This document shows positions 42,978 through 54,557 of a stretch of 64,000 bases of DNA, piece by piece. This stretch comes from Lactarius indigo (lineage: Eukaryota > Basidiomycota > Agaricomycetes > Russulales > Russulaceae). The notes beneath the pieces are model-generated. The model ran no database searches, was not told where the DNA came from, and saw only the letters and a program-made list of their open reading frames with translations. Where the stretch lies: NCBI GenBank assembly GCA_025766275.1, contig JAFKAC010000031.1, positions 558,001 to 622,000 of the forward strand, read 5' to 3'. A program made the position numbers and the translations under genes. Position 1 is the first letter of the stretch; every line of letters starts with the position of its first letter.

Positions 42978-45637
42978 ATGGTGCTGGCGCCAACGGCGAC
43001 GAAGGTGTCGGACCCTCGGGGACGCTCAAAGTTCACCACCGGTCTTATCCTCCCTCCCCCGGATGTGAAGTGTACGTCCTTGTTGTCCATTTTCGGTCTC
43101 TCATTGCCTCACCCATGTATGCGTGCTGGGCATTCCGTTCATAGCCACCATTAATCGCACAATTGTGCATATGAACCGCTCGTCGGATCCGCTCCAGTTC
43201 GAGGTAAAACTGCGCGAGAGCCGGCGTACGGACCCCGCGTTCTCGTTCCTCAACCCGGCCGACCCTTATCATGCTTATTACAGAACCCGGTTGGAACAAG
43301 CGATGAGAGGAGAAGTCTTGGATGGAGTACCGGCGGACGTGGATAGTAAAGTCGGGGAGACTGGGGAGGGAAAGGTCTCGGAAGACTATGGAAAACCACC
43401 ACCACCAACTGAGTTCATATTGGAGATGCCAAACATCAGCGCAGTCGACCTGTATGCTCTTCCATCATATGACTTTCCCTTCTCAGGCTGACGAGTGCAT
43501 TTTTTTTTAGTGATATTATGAAGCTGACCGCACTATTCACAGCCAGACAAGGTCACTCGTTCCTGGCGGCCCTCTCGGTGAAAGAGGGTCGGAACTACCA
43601 ATTCGACTTTCTCAAGCCAACGCACTCACTCTTCGGGTACTTCAACCGACTCATCGAACAATACACCAAGGTCCTCATGCCTACCCCAGAGACATTGGGA
43701 AAACTGAAGGAGCGGTCCGAGGCTGGTGCAAAGTGGAAAATGCTCACAGAAGCACAGTCAGCACTGCGAAATGGGAGCGTACCAGACGCTGAACAAGAGA
43801 AGAAACGTGAGGATGACCGTGAGGCCGAGCGTGGTACGTGGACCACTGGAATCTATGGCACAAAGTGGGGACTGACGTCCGATTTGCGTGCAGTCGCGTT
43901 TGCAGAGATCGACTGGCATGACTACGCAATAGTGCAAACGATTGAATTCACGGCCTGCCGATGCCCCGGCCGAATTACCGCCGCCTATGAGCGTGCAGGA
44001 AATGGAAAATATGACTCTAGCACAGAAGCGTATGGCTGCAATGGTGATGGAGACAACCGCGGAGGATGTGGAGGCGCATCGAGCACGCCAGGCGGCGGCC
44101 GAGGCGGAGGCTGCTGCCGCGGTTAGCAGCGCTGGCGGAGCAGGCGCTGAGGCAGCTGACGATGATGTGATGATGGAGGAGAGCGACGACGAAGACGCAG
44201 AGTCGGAACGGAAGAGAAAGGAGGAAGAAGAGAAACGGAAGGAAGTGGAACGTGCGAAGGCTGTACAAGCTAGCTCGCTGGAGGCTGGTGCGCCGATGAA
44301 AATCAGAACCGACTATGTGCCCAAATGTAAGTGCTCCTTCCCATTGGTGTCGAGTTCTGTCTCTAATCATGTTTTGCTAGTGGGTAGCAAGAGTAAGGTG
44401 GCACTGGCTACCTGTAGCATATGCGGCCAGCAAATCCCGGTCAACGAATTGCAAGAACATATGCGAATTGAACTTCTTGACCCGCGGTGGAAATCACAGC
44501 GCGACGCACTCGAGGCTCGGAAGGCGCAGGCCTCGGAGTTGCAGCGCGGAGCGAACGTTGTCTCTTCGCTCAAGAATCTCGCACGAACTCGCGTGGATAT
44601 TTTCGGCACGGAGACAGACGAGGAGAGGCGGAAGCGGGAAGAGGAAGAGGAGCGCGAGCGACGGAAGGAGAGGGAAAAAGTTGTTTGGGACGGTCACACT
44701 GCTACAAAGGCCGGCACACTCGACAAGTACTCGACAAACGTCAATTTCGACGAACAAATTGCCGCTATTCACCGCGCCAAGGGTCTGGGACCGTATGTGT
44801 CTTTCCAGCTGCTTACTGATCGAACTATCAACTGAGATTGTCTGTTACAGACAGGAGGCAAATGCTATTGGCCCAGGCATCGGACCTGCAGCGGCTCCCC
44901 CGCCTCTCGCCTCTGTGCCATCCGCTCTCCCTATCCCCCCAAAACCTGTGGACGTGGTATCGAAAGATCCTTCGTTTACCGCCGCAACGATATCGTCGGG
45001 ACCGCAGCCCGCATCGATATACCCGACGCCCGCGCCTCCTGTCATGCTCCCCCCATTGCACTATCAGGGACTGGACTCGGCGCAACCGTTCGGGTACCAG
45101 CCTCCTCCTGGGCGCGTACCCCCTCCGTTCACCCCACCAGTGGCAGGGGTGGCACCTCCCGCCAATGCTACGGGCACGGTGCGCCCCGCAGATCAAATGG
45201 AAGGCGACGCGGACGACATTCCTCCCGCGAAGCGGCAGCGCGTAGCAAAGCTGCCCGGCGGACAGTATTATCCCGAACAAGATTGGATTAACATGCACCC
45301 GGTACGATTTTCCATGCTGCCACAGCCATTATTTGGCGCTGACCATAGAATGCAACAGCACCCGATTTCGCTGCAGGTGCAGTTGCCGTCAAACACGAGC
45401 ACGCCCGAATGGAAGATGGATGGGACGATCGTGACGATCGCGGATCTGCCACTGAACCTGCTAGTGTCTACCCTGCGGGACCGCATCATCGCGACGACGG
45501 GCAGCTCGCTGTCAGCGGGGAAATTGATCCTGTCGTACAACAACAAGATGCTCACGAACCGCAACACGATCGCGAGCTATAATCTGGAAGAGGATGACCT
45601 GCTCGTGTTGAGCGTGCGGGACCAGAAGAAAAAGTAA
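42978..45637 (+). CDS. prp21: splicing factor 3A subunit 1 (SF3A1/PRP21), with frame breaks
   Basis: Exons 42978-43071, 43145-43451, 43511-43833, 43894-44326, 44381-44792 and 44851-45637 encode about 785 residues. The order is SURP1 (GLILPPPDVKSTINRTI, then PAFSFLNPADPYHAYYRTRL), SURP2 (ALFTARQGHSFLAALSVKEG), the acidic YAIVQTIEF block, ELPPPMSVQEMENMTLAQKR, a charged helix, a CSICGQQIPVNELQEHM zinc-like motif, a proline-rich stretch and a C-terminal ubiquitin-like domain. It is part of the U2 snRNP and needed for branch-site recognition. Two problems exist. The family-like N-terminus starting at 42917 (MNGTMTVTDID) is out of frame with GLILPPP by one base near 43027-43031; the start at 42978 avoids this. 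Near 43956 the frame shifts by one base between IEFTA and ADAPAELPPP with no possible intron. Confidence 0.9.
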
Positions 45638-46405
45638 TACTTTTTTTGCTCAGTGCTGAGGTTGAGCACGGCTATCGGGCGGGGGGATGTGTTGCCCTCT
45701 CTCTCCCACTTTCACTCTCACTCTCTACCTCTGTCACCCCGCTTGTTATGTTCTCTTGTTCCCGAGATTATAATCATATGTTACCGCCGCTGGCCTTTTT
45801 CGATGTCTTTCCCTACCGAAGTGCAGGCGCTATAGTGTGCAATCATTTCTGTTTCTGCAAGAATGCAGAACGGAAGCATGTGCGAGATGATATAGCTAAT
45901 CAAGACTCGCGCTACACCATACGTAATTCGGTATGGGGGCGGCAAGTGAGAGGGATCGCAGTATGGTTGGTCTTACGTCGGTCGGAATCAAGATCTTAAT
46001 GGAACCTTATAGCAAGTGTCATCGCCATCATAGCACCATAGCACGCCACTAGCATGACAGTAGCACAACAATCCAGCTATTGGTAGATTGCATCACGCTG
46101 AAAGCAGAGATCGCAAAGCCCGGATATAGCATATGGTGTTGTGGACTAATTCCACCGGTACGGTATGTACAGTGCTATTGCTCTAACCTTACGATAAGAA
46201 TCAGTGTGCTCCGTAACGTGTACCTCTAACGAGGTTTCGTCGCGGTGTCACAATAATTGAAGCGTCTTCTTCCGAGATCTGTGCCCATTCTACCATACAT
46301 GAAAAGATGTGACGAGATAAAATATGAAAACACGGCAAAGAAGAAAAAGATGAAATCTCTGACCGTGTCGCTTCTAAAACTATATGGGGCCATCCCTTGC
46401 AAGGA
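45638..46405. other. intergenic between convergent genes, no gene seen
   Basis: Spacer between the 3' ends of SF3A1 and the E2 gene. It begins with a CT-rich run (45690-45730). Nothing else is recognised. Confidence 0.55.
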
Positions 46406-47752
46406 CTAGAACACGCGTCTACAGAGAAGCGCAAACACGAGCACTAGGAGAACACAAATCGCCGTGTCCAGTAGCATCGGCGGACGAACGCTCGACGTCG
46501 TTGTGTGCGTGCGTGTCTGGTGGAGGGACGAGGCCACCGGGCCGACAACTTGGTGACCACCTCGGGAGGAGGCGCTTGAGGGAGGAGGCGATGAGGAAGT
46601 GGTCGCGCCATTCACTATCGCCTCGGTTTCACGACCTGTGGTGTTTGGTGGGGTCGGGTGTTTGACCTCTGGGGACCGAACCACCGGAGTTACAGTTACA
46701 TCTACCGCAGGTGTTGTCAGAACGCCACTCGCGTCTGCCTCCGCGGACGTCTTTTCCCCGGTTGTCGTCGTCGTCGGCGGAGATGTAGAGGCGGAGGCGG
46801 AGCCTGAATCGTTCTGTGGTGGAGGATCGGGGAGGGACTGGAGGTTCGAGTGGTTGCAACGGGGGCAGACCCAGTCTCTTGACCTTTCAGAGAAACGTGA
46901 TCGAGCAGTAAGGTGGTAAGTACCAAGGCGAAGAGACAAGGCAATGCTTACAAAGCGGCGAGGCGCTTGCGCTCACTGGACGGGGCCTCGAGTGCGCCGA
47001 TGCCCATTGCGGCTTGGCCCTTCAGAGGAAAGAAACCCTGGAGACCAATTATGGCTAGAGGATGGCCCGATTCAACGCCTCTGATTCGATTGGAGCTTGT
47101 GATACGCACCGGTCCGCACGCCCCAAGCCGGCTGCCACAATTCTTCATGATCTACCGCGGTGTTATTCAAATTGAAACGCGAACAAAGCAAGACCCGGGA
47201 CCCTCACAATTTGTGAAGCTGATACAGATCTAAGATGAAGGGTAGGTGAGCAATCCAGACAGGAAAATAAGTCAAGTGAGAGCCTACTTTCGTGTTCAAT
47301 TCGAATCGGCCGTTGGGGGTGAGCAGCATGATACTTGGCGGTCGGAATGGGTATTCTGCCGGTAGCCGAATACGAAAGTGGTACAGTCCCCCCTCGAAGT
47401 CGGTGCCAGAAGGCCCGCGGAGTGTACAGTGCCACTCCTATCATTCGCATTGGTGAGAGCGACACGTTGCAGAGAAAAACCATGCATACAAAGATATCGT
47501 CCTAAAGTCATGGACAGGGATGGAGGGGAGAGACGAAGTGTAAGTCATTGTGTATGGGGGTAAATAATCGAGACACACCTCCAATGGGGCTGCAGAATAC
47601 TCAGTGCTTGGATCATTTGCGAGCTCCCGTGCCTCCTGCATAATGCGCTTGACGGCTAGTGGGATGACACATGGTGTCACAACCACACGATGGGGGTCGG
47701 TTGGACGTAACTCACCGGAGTTATTTTTGTTGAGCATAGCAGGGACAGCCAT
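46406..47752 (-). CDS. tail-anchored ubiquitin-conjugating enzyme, Ubc6/UBE2J type (ERAD)
   Basis: Eight exons (47716-47752, 47579-47655, 47490-47501, 47288-47437, 47208-47229, 47110-47151, 46952-47054, 46406-46883 on the minus strand) give 306 residues. The UBC fold begins AVKRIMQEARELANDPSTEY and continues EWHCTLRGPSGTDFEGGLYH, FRPPSIMLLTPNGRFELNTK and ICISFTNYHEELWQPAWGVR; the cysteine of ICIS, about residue 94, is the catalytic one. After a Ser/Thr-rich linker, a single C-terminal helix (TAICVLLVLVFALLC) anchors it in the ER membrane. Such E2s serve ER-associated degradation. The third exon is 12 nt (Asp-Asp-Ile-Phe). A CPRC motif (DWVCPRCNHSN) lies just after the UBC fold. An alternative upstream ATG exists at 47857; the one chosen gives a typical short N-terminus. 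Confidence 0.92.
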
Positions 47753-48498
47753 CGCAGCGGACGGAAGACGAGGGTGGCGGGGTGAGCAAGAGGTGGTGGC
47801 GGGGTGCGCAGCTGGTGGTGGTAGTATTGGAGTGGTGATTAACTCGGGAGAGGACACGTATAACTTAATCGCAGCTTGTCGCTACTTATTGTGGGAATTA
47901 CGGCCCAAGGCACCGTTCGCCTCGTTTCCGTTCCGGCTCAACACACATTCGTTCGTCTACTCGTCGCGTCCGTTCCATATCATCATCGACCTCGACAAAT
48001 CACGCCACTACCGCCCACCACCATGCAAATCAAAAAACTAAAAGTCCGCCCTCAGAAAAGTGCGCGCCACCACACATTGACGTTGGGCTCCGCTCATTCA
48101 TTCGCTCCATACAGACCAACCGGTCGTACTTTGCGGCCCACAACTCGCGTCCATGCTTGGATGCTGGGCAGCGACAAAAGACGTTCGATCAATCGGAGCA
48201 TGTAGCGAACACGCCCAGACCCTCTTTGAGTGCATGCGCACAGCGGTGCGACCTCCCATTCTTCGTTTCGGGGCACGGAACTGACGTCTCGCGCACGCCT
48301 GGCAGCCAATGAAGGGCAAACAGCATAGACCATCGATCAACTATCATTTGGCACGGTTAGGGAAGACCCTCAAGGATTGAGTTGGGTCGTATAGTCGAGC
48401 AACGCCGTTGCGCCGGCAGTCCTGCACCCGTACTTCGTTTACTTTTTGTCAAACGAAAAGGCAACAAGAAACATTTATATAACAGAACAAAGGCAACA
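47753..48498. other. intergenic, no gene seen
   Basis: Lies between the E2 start and the TACO1 3' end, both on the minus strand. It should carry the E2 promoter. No structured element was noticed. Confidence 0.5.
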
Positions 48499-49742
48499 TC
48501 ATGAATCTAGTGTGGTCCACACCCGCAGCGTGTCCTCGTTCTCCTCCAGGTCACCCACTAATTCCGCTACTATACTACTTAATTCATCGTCCTCCACCGC
48601 ACCTTCGGTCGGCGCGTATATGAGCTCACTGGACAGCAGTCCCTGCGAAAGACCAGACTGGGTCACCGCATTCGTCATCTTCCCCAGCGCATTCGGCGCA
48701 CACAAAATCTGTCGTCGGACATCCAGATTGTTATGTAGGTGAAGGGGGTGAAGCCTACGCACCTCAACCTCTACGTCCTCCCCGGATCCAGGATTTTGGT
48801 CAAAATCTTCCGCCCCAGCCGCGAGTGTTTCCTCAAGGAGCCTGTCGACTCCGCCACTCTCCGCGCTTTGCTTATCGAGCGCGACGCGCACACGTCCTTT
48901 ATGCTGGAACATGAACCCAACCGTCGCGAAACGAGCACTGCTCGCTGTCAGCCCAACACGGAGAAATAAGGGCAGCAAGTCGAGCCGACGCACTTGTGCT
49001 CGTTGAGAATCTCGCGGATTTTGTGTAGCGTTCGATTCCCGTTATCTGTCAGGCATTCTCTTTCGCGAGTCAGTTACCGCGGTGCGCGACAAGCCTCCGT
49101 CTGGGGGTATGAAACGCCCTACGTACATGATAAGTCCAACTGAGCCATGCGCAAGCGCCTCGTATGTTACCAGCTGTCCAGCCCCATCTTTTCCACCCGC
49201 TGCCTAAAGTAGCGAAATGAGCGAACCGAACAGCAGCCGCACCGCGTCTCACGCACGCACCTTTTGCAATGCGCTCTCGATATTCGCCTTGGGCACGCCA
49301 TCAGCACGCGCCTTTTTGACGGCGTTAAACAACGCGATGTTCCTTTCCGGGTCGGCCGACCCGCCATCTAACGGAGGGTTTCTGTAAGTTGCCGCTTGCC
49401 GCCAGGGGGTGACGCGAAGGCGAGACTCACTGCGCGCTGCTACCATGATGTCCTGAACAGCCACGCCAGTCAAGTTTAGAAAGGCGAAGAGTGCGGTCTT
49501 TGCTTACGCGTGACGCTCGCGCGTAGATTTGTCCACGGCGCTGGTCATTGACCCCCTTCTTTTGCTGGATTTTCGACCACTAGAGAGAAGGACAGTGTGT
49601 GCTAAGTTTGAATAGGCTGCTGGTGAACGCACGAACGTACTTTGTTGTGACCGGAACAAGCGGGCGAGCTAGTGGAAAGTGGACGGATACGAGTCTGAGT
49701 AGGCCATGGGACAAGCAGTATTCGGGATCTGAGCAAGAACAT
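48499..49742 (-). CDS. mitochondrial translational activator, TACO1/YebC family
   Basis: Eight exons (49641-49742, 49508-49579, 49431-49452, 49261-49367, 49127-49203, 48994-49059, 48763-48937, 48499-48708 on the minus strand) give 276 residues. An Arg-rich N-terminus (MFLLRSRILLVPW..) fits a mitochondrial targeting signal. The family core follows: SGHNKWSKIQQKKGVNDQRR, IYARASRDIMVAARNGGSAD, DGVPKANIESALQKAAGG, IIECLTDNGNRTLHKIREIL and FMFQHKGRVRV, ending LEENEDTLRVWTTLDS. TACO1 promotes mitochondrial translation, notably of COX1 in mammals; bacterial YebC proteins act on the ribosome or as regulators. The fourth intron boundary was set by the family block AARNGGSADPERN, which requires the second of two possible acceptors. 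Confidence 0.92.
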
Positions 49743-49891
49743 CGAATCGAGCCAAGTCACGACTAAGTCACGGGTGACCTGACATGGTCAACGTAATATC
49801 GCTTACATCACACGGTATGGGTCTCGTGACAAGTAAATTATCATAATATCATACTTGAGCAAAGTAACACATTCTCGCTCCTACACACTGT

Positions 49892-52601
49892 TCACTTTCC
49901 TACAGAATTTGAGGACGTCGCTGGAGTCAGTTTCAACAGACTTGCCTCCGCCGCAGCCACTGCCTCTGCCAGATCCAGGTGGAAGTACGGCGTGTCAATC
50001 TGTACAGTCGGTGCTTCGCCACGACGTACCGCGCCGTACGAGGGATCGTAAAGAGAGGTATCCCTAGCTTTGACGTCCCCAGCTTCTACGTCCTTTGAAA
50101 CCGGGCTGCGAGTCTCGGGGTCGTCGTACGGCACGATCGCGGCAACGTCGTGGGGCCTAGATGATTGGATACGGTGGTCATAACCGAAGCCCGCCGCGAC
50201 GAGTGAACGGCGGATCCACGGCGAAAGGATTGACGCGAAGTGGAACTCAATCGGATGGTCGGTCCAGCGTTCTATCTCCTTGCGCGTGTCTATAAGCGCT
50301 TGTACCGAAGTCGTATCAACCTGCGAACTACACGCGGAAAGTATTAGCGACTGCCGGTCGGCCGGGAAGAAAAAGTGGCCTTACGCCGTGGAGAAGTCTA
50401 ACACGATAGAGTGGAGAATTGGCTTGGATTGGTTCTCTTCCCACTCGGAGTCCGCGCCGCGCCGCGAGCCAGGATCGTTCCACGGACGGTCAGAAAGGGG
50501 TGTCAAGCGTACATCAGTTCCACGGCGAATGTTTGCCTTGACGTAGTCAACGATTTCGCTGTTGAGAACGCTACAGTTCGGATAGAGGAACGTCTCCTCC
50601 AAACGGTATATGAGGACGCCCGGCGGAGGAGGTTCTACGCGAATTTGCGGGTTGATCACGTGGTTATTGGCCAAGGGAACGAAAACATCGCGAGAATGGG
50701 AGGGGTTTCTGTCATTGGCGTGCACCCTAACACGTCCAAGGAAGCGACCGCGTGGATGTGCGAGTCGGAAGATGGCAAGCGCCCCCGATGTCGCCAGGGA
50801 AACGTAGATACCGTTCTCGATGGTCGAGAAAATGGTCACAAGCACCGCGGCGACCCAAATGAAGAATTCGAATGGTGAGATGCGCCAGTACTTGTACACC
50901 TGTGGAGGCTTGGTGACGAGGTCAGCAACTGCGTGGATGATGACGGCCGAGAGCCCTGCTGTGGGGATCCAGAAGAAGGCGGAAGTAAGACCGTACAACG
51001 CCACAATGACGATGATGCCACTGAGGATACCCGCTGCAGGAGTGCGCACGCCAGATTTCGATTTGAGAGCAGAGCGTGAGAACGACCCAGTAGCGGGGTA
51101 GGCCCCAAAGGCAGTCCCGACAGTGTTGGTGACACCGATCGCAACAAGCTCCTGGTTCGGGTCAATTTTGTAGCCGTTGATACGTCCAAATGCTGAGTGA
51201 ACATTAGTTCAAAGTCAGAAAATTGTCTCATGAACCGGCTCACACTTGGCAATGGCGATGTGCTCCAGCAACAGAATTATTGTAGCAACAGGGAGTTTGG
51301 GTGCAAGTGCTGACAAGAGCTGCGAGTCGATGTTGGGAGTACCGACGTGCTTGAGACCTCGCGGCACGTTCTGGAGGATCTTGATTGGATATGTGCCTTT
51401 TGCGCTCTTGCGATGACGCGTATACAGCCAGGAGGCAAAAGTGAGGACGACGATGACGAATGCGCTACGGAACGCCGAGATGAAGAAAAATATCTTGGCT
51501 GAGTGATAACCGTTAGACGAGGTGATGGCACGCAAGACATAAGGGGAAATACAGACCTCGGCGGGGGTAACGGCGAGAAAGGTAGTCACAGGTCATCCGA
51601 ATTGCGTATAAAAAGAAGAGAGCAACGAGTCCAAAGGCAGCATCCTTTTTTGTCCTGCCGAGTCCCTTGAGTGTGTTGATAATGACATGGAACGTAGCGG
51701 CGCGTGTGCTGTTCGATCCCGGGTGATCAGGTAAGCTTGAAATAGTAGATAAGAAGGGACAAACTCGAATCCTGTGATGCCCATGAGCCCAGGGACCTGA
51801 CCGACCGCGATATTGATCGCTGAGCCGGTCATGAAACCGGCAACGGCAGGAACCGGGATGAGCTCCACTATCCAGCCAAGGCGGAGTAGACCAATGCCCA
51901 AGACGATAAAACCGCAGATGAATGCCACATTTGTCGCAATCTCGGGGCCAGACCATTCGTTGGGGTGTTTGTGGTCAATATATTTGATAATTTGAGAAAC
52001 CTGAAGAGACATGACTGCGACCGGGCCGATGGATACATCCTTAGAGGTGGCAAACAACTAGGGTGATATTAGGAGATTGAGAAGGGGTATAATGTAAGCA
52101 GCGACGTACACAATAGGTCATTACGCCAACAAAGGCCGAGTAAAGACCGTATTCTGGTGGCAAGGTTGCGATCTAAAGGAAACATTTCAATTGACGAATG
52201 CGGGATGGATCGTGGCTGTGTCAATTTACCGTAGCATAGGACATGCTCTGGGGAACCAGGACCATGCCGACGGTGAGGCCGGCAATGATATCGCCAGTGA
52301 GCCAACCAACATCTATGGGGTTGAGTGAGCGGCCGGGATGGAAATCGCAAAAAAAGGCACAATGGAAGCAGACGCACTGTAACGGGTGATCCAGCCGAGT
52401 ATAGGGAAGAGTCGCCGAACGTATTGAACGGCCTATTTCGAGTAAGTGAAGATAACCCATAATTGTTGCTTATTAACTGACGAAATCTTTGGGATCCCTT
52501 GCGAGGTTTTGTACCCAATCCTTAGAAGAGATGACGGAAGGCTGGTCTTCGGGATACTCGACGATCCTCTTGCCGAGGTTCTTGGCTCGCTCGGTGGCCA
52601 T
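49892..52601 (-). CDS. SulP-family sulfate permease with STAS domain
   Basis: Nine exons (52482-52601, 52378-52432, 52230-52312, 52110-52172, 51765-52057, 51557-51708, 51244-51498, 50385-51192, 49892-50327 on the minus strand) give 754 residues. Family blocks are clear: VGWLTGDIIAGLTVGMVLVP, PPEYGLYSAFVGVMTYC, VAGFMTGSAINIAVGQVPGL, SFGRINGYKIDPNQELVAIG, VTNTVGTAFGAYPATGSFSR and ALKSKSGVRTPAAGILSGII. These are the transmembrane transport core. The C-terminal cytosolic part is a STAS domain (VLIYRLEETFLYPNCSVLNS, PILHSIVLDFSTASQVDTTS) with a long insert and tail. Fungal members import sulfate at the plasma membrane with protons and are usually induced by sulfur limitation; no regulatory site was identified here. 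Confidence 0.95.
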
Positions 52602-54534
52602 GGCTGAAGATCAGCAAAGGGGACTCAGAGCAGCGAGTTGCGGGACAAATGCCATGGGAAGCTTGGAAGAAATATAAAGGAAGGCCAGGCACACCGATCG
52701 GAGTTGCCACCACCTGTCTGATGTTCTCTTGGAGTAGGGGGGGGGGGTGAGGGTACGATGTGCGACGCAGTAGCATGTTCGAGTTTCAAGACAGGCCTAA
52801 GATATCCAAGTCAGAACACGACGAATACTTGTCTTTAGCATTCTCACACAGGCTGTATGAGAAATACCGAACGCTCGAATAACTGGAACGCGTGTACACC
52901 TTCAAAACAGGGCAGAAGCAACAGCCCGAAACGGATGAGCGTCGAGCACGCCATCGCGAACCAAGTTGACGACGTTTGTGGCGCACATTCGCGGACTTTG
53001 AATATTTGAATGATAGCGGTAACACAAAGGTACAAGGAAATGGCGGCATCTTGCATACGGAATCATTAGAAACTCGTGATTTGTGACTTAGGGCCGGTAC
53101 TGTAATCAGCGGGTGCAGTAGACCGGGGAAAAGGGGGTCACATAGTGACCGGAGAATCCTCGTTCATCGAGGCTCTGTGAAATAACACCGAGACTACCGT
53201 GGAGGGAACGGTTACCAGTCTACGCGCACAAAAGTCGCGAATTATGAACATTCATACATAACGTGTGGCGTGACTCGACGTGGATTGTGAGAACTGATAG
53301 TTCATCTTCCAGGTCCTAGTCCAGTCTCGCTTTGTCTCACGGTTCTGGGACAATCAGATTATCTGACTGAGTGACCAACCAAATCAATCAACTCTCACGT
53401 ATTCTGGAATCGTCGACGGCGTCGGGCGGCCACTAAGGACATCGCATAGGGTTCTGAACTGCGATAAGAACATATGTAACGTCTTGAGGATCCTTGGCGC
53501 AACGAGTACGCCATGTACCAGTACTTATTCGGGACTGAGGAAGGCACGAAAGGCACCACAGTGAAGTAATTTGCTTGGTGATTCGGTGATTCCGATGCTA
53601 TGGGGCAATGGCATAGCCACCGGATTCAGGTCAGCGCAATGATGTTTATAATCAACTCACCGTTCCGTTCCATTCATTTAAATTTGTGCGACGCAAACCA
53701 GCCAAAATTCAGCGCACTTTCCCTCCAACCCAGGTCTCTTCATCAGTATGGCACCAACGGTACCAGTTGTGCTTGGAGCGGCTGATCGGTGACAAGACAG
53801 GTCCGAGTCTTGGAGCAGAAAGTGGCTAGATCAGGTATTTTTATGATATGCCACGACCCACATCGCCCTTTCCCGTTATGTCTGGCTCAGGTTCACGAGG
53901 GAATAGCCATGGGACGATCCTTACGGAGTAAAGATCTGGAGCCGGAGGATCCTGGAGTTCAAGTTAAGGTTAAGAGTTATTTAAATAAATAACTTTCTGT
54001 CGCCACTACCACTCCGCACGATTAAGTAATCATGTCCCGAGGTGTAAAAATACAGAAAGCGTCACCAAAATATTGAATCGTGGTCGATTTATCGTTCCAA
54101 GCCCTATGAATGCAGGGGAATTTTCCCGAGTGTTCTAGACGATATAAGGCAATTCAGGGGCTCACTGAATTGTTAGGCGCGTACTGTATGGGGTTCCGTT
54201 AATTCAATCCGGCACCTACCGGACACCTCCTAGCTAATGGTTCCCATGTCCTCAAGCATTTGGTTCAAGCTGAGAAAGGGTGCGCGTGCCCACTTGTTCA
54301 TCGTAACTAACAACTTGGAAGATCTGTGGGGGCTGTGGAACTCGACCGACTCGTGCTGCGCTTGTTAAGGCTTAAAGTGTGGCCTACTCCTTTGGTCGAG
54401 GATAGAGGTTATGACCCTACACTTGTCCTCCTACCCAGTGTGCCCCACCGTGCACAGCACTCCAAACGCATTCCCGCGTGTAGAAATTTACCGCCTGCTA
54501 AGGAGCACGGCCACGCCTTAACTGTCCAAGATCG

Positions 54535-54557
54535 CCCCCCCCCCCCCCCCCCCCCCC
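54535..54557. repeat. poly-C tract, 23 bases
   Basis: An uninterrupted run of 23 C residues, flanked by ATCG and ACGTTG. It is far longer than any other homopolymer in the window except T/A tracts. The true length may vary because such runs are hard to sequence. Confidence 0.85.

Noticed and set aside
43930..43999. An intron GTGCAA..GTGCAG that would hide the SF3A1 frame break
   Set aside because: It keeps frame but removes the conserved VQTIEF..ELPPP block and has a weak donor, so a base-level error is more likely.
44828..45298. Arg/Gly-rich minus-strand frame over SF3A1
   Set aside because: Reverse reading of the proline-rich SF3A1 coding region; a compositional artefact.
45303..45350. 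Possible intron starting GTACGA in the last SF3A1 exon
   Set aside because: No acceptor gives a workable length and phase; the exon is open throughout, so an in-frame insertion is preferred.
49031..49042. GTTCGATTCCC, which looks like a tRNA T-loop
   Set aside because: It lies on the antisense side of a conserved TACO1 exon (TDNGNRTLHK) and has no surrounding cloverleaf.
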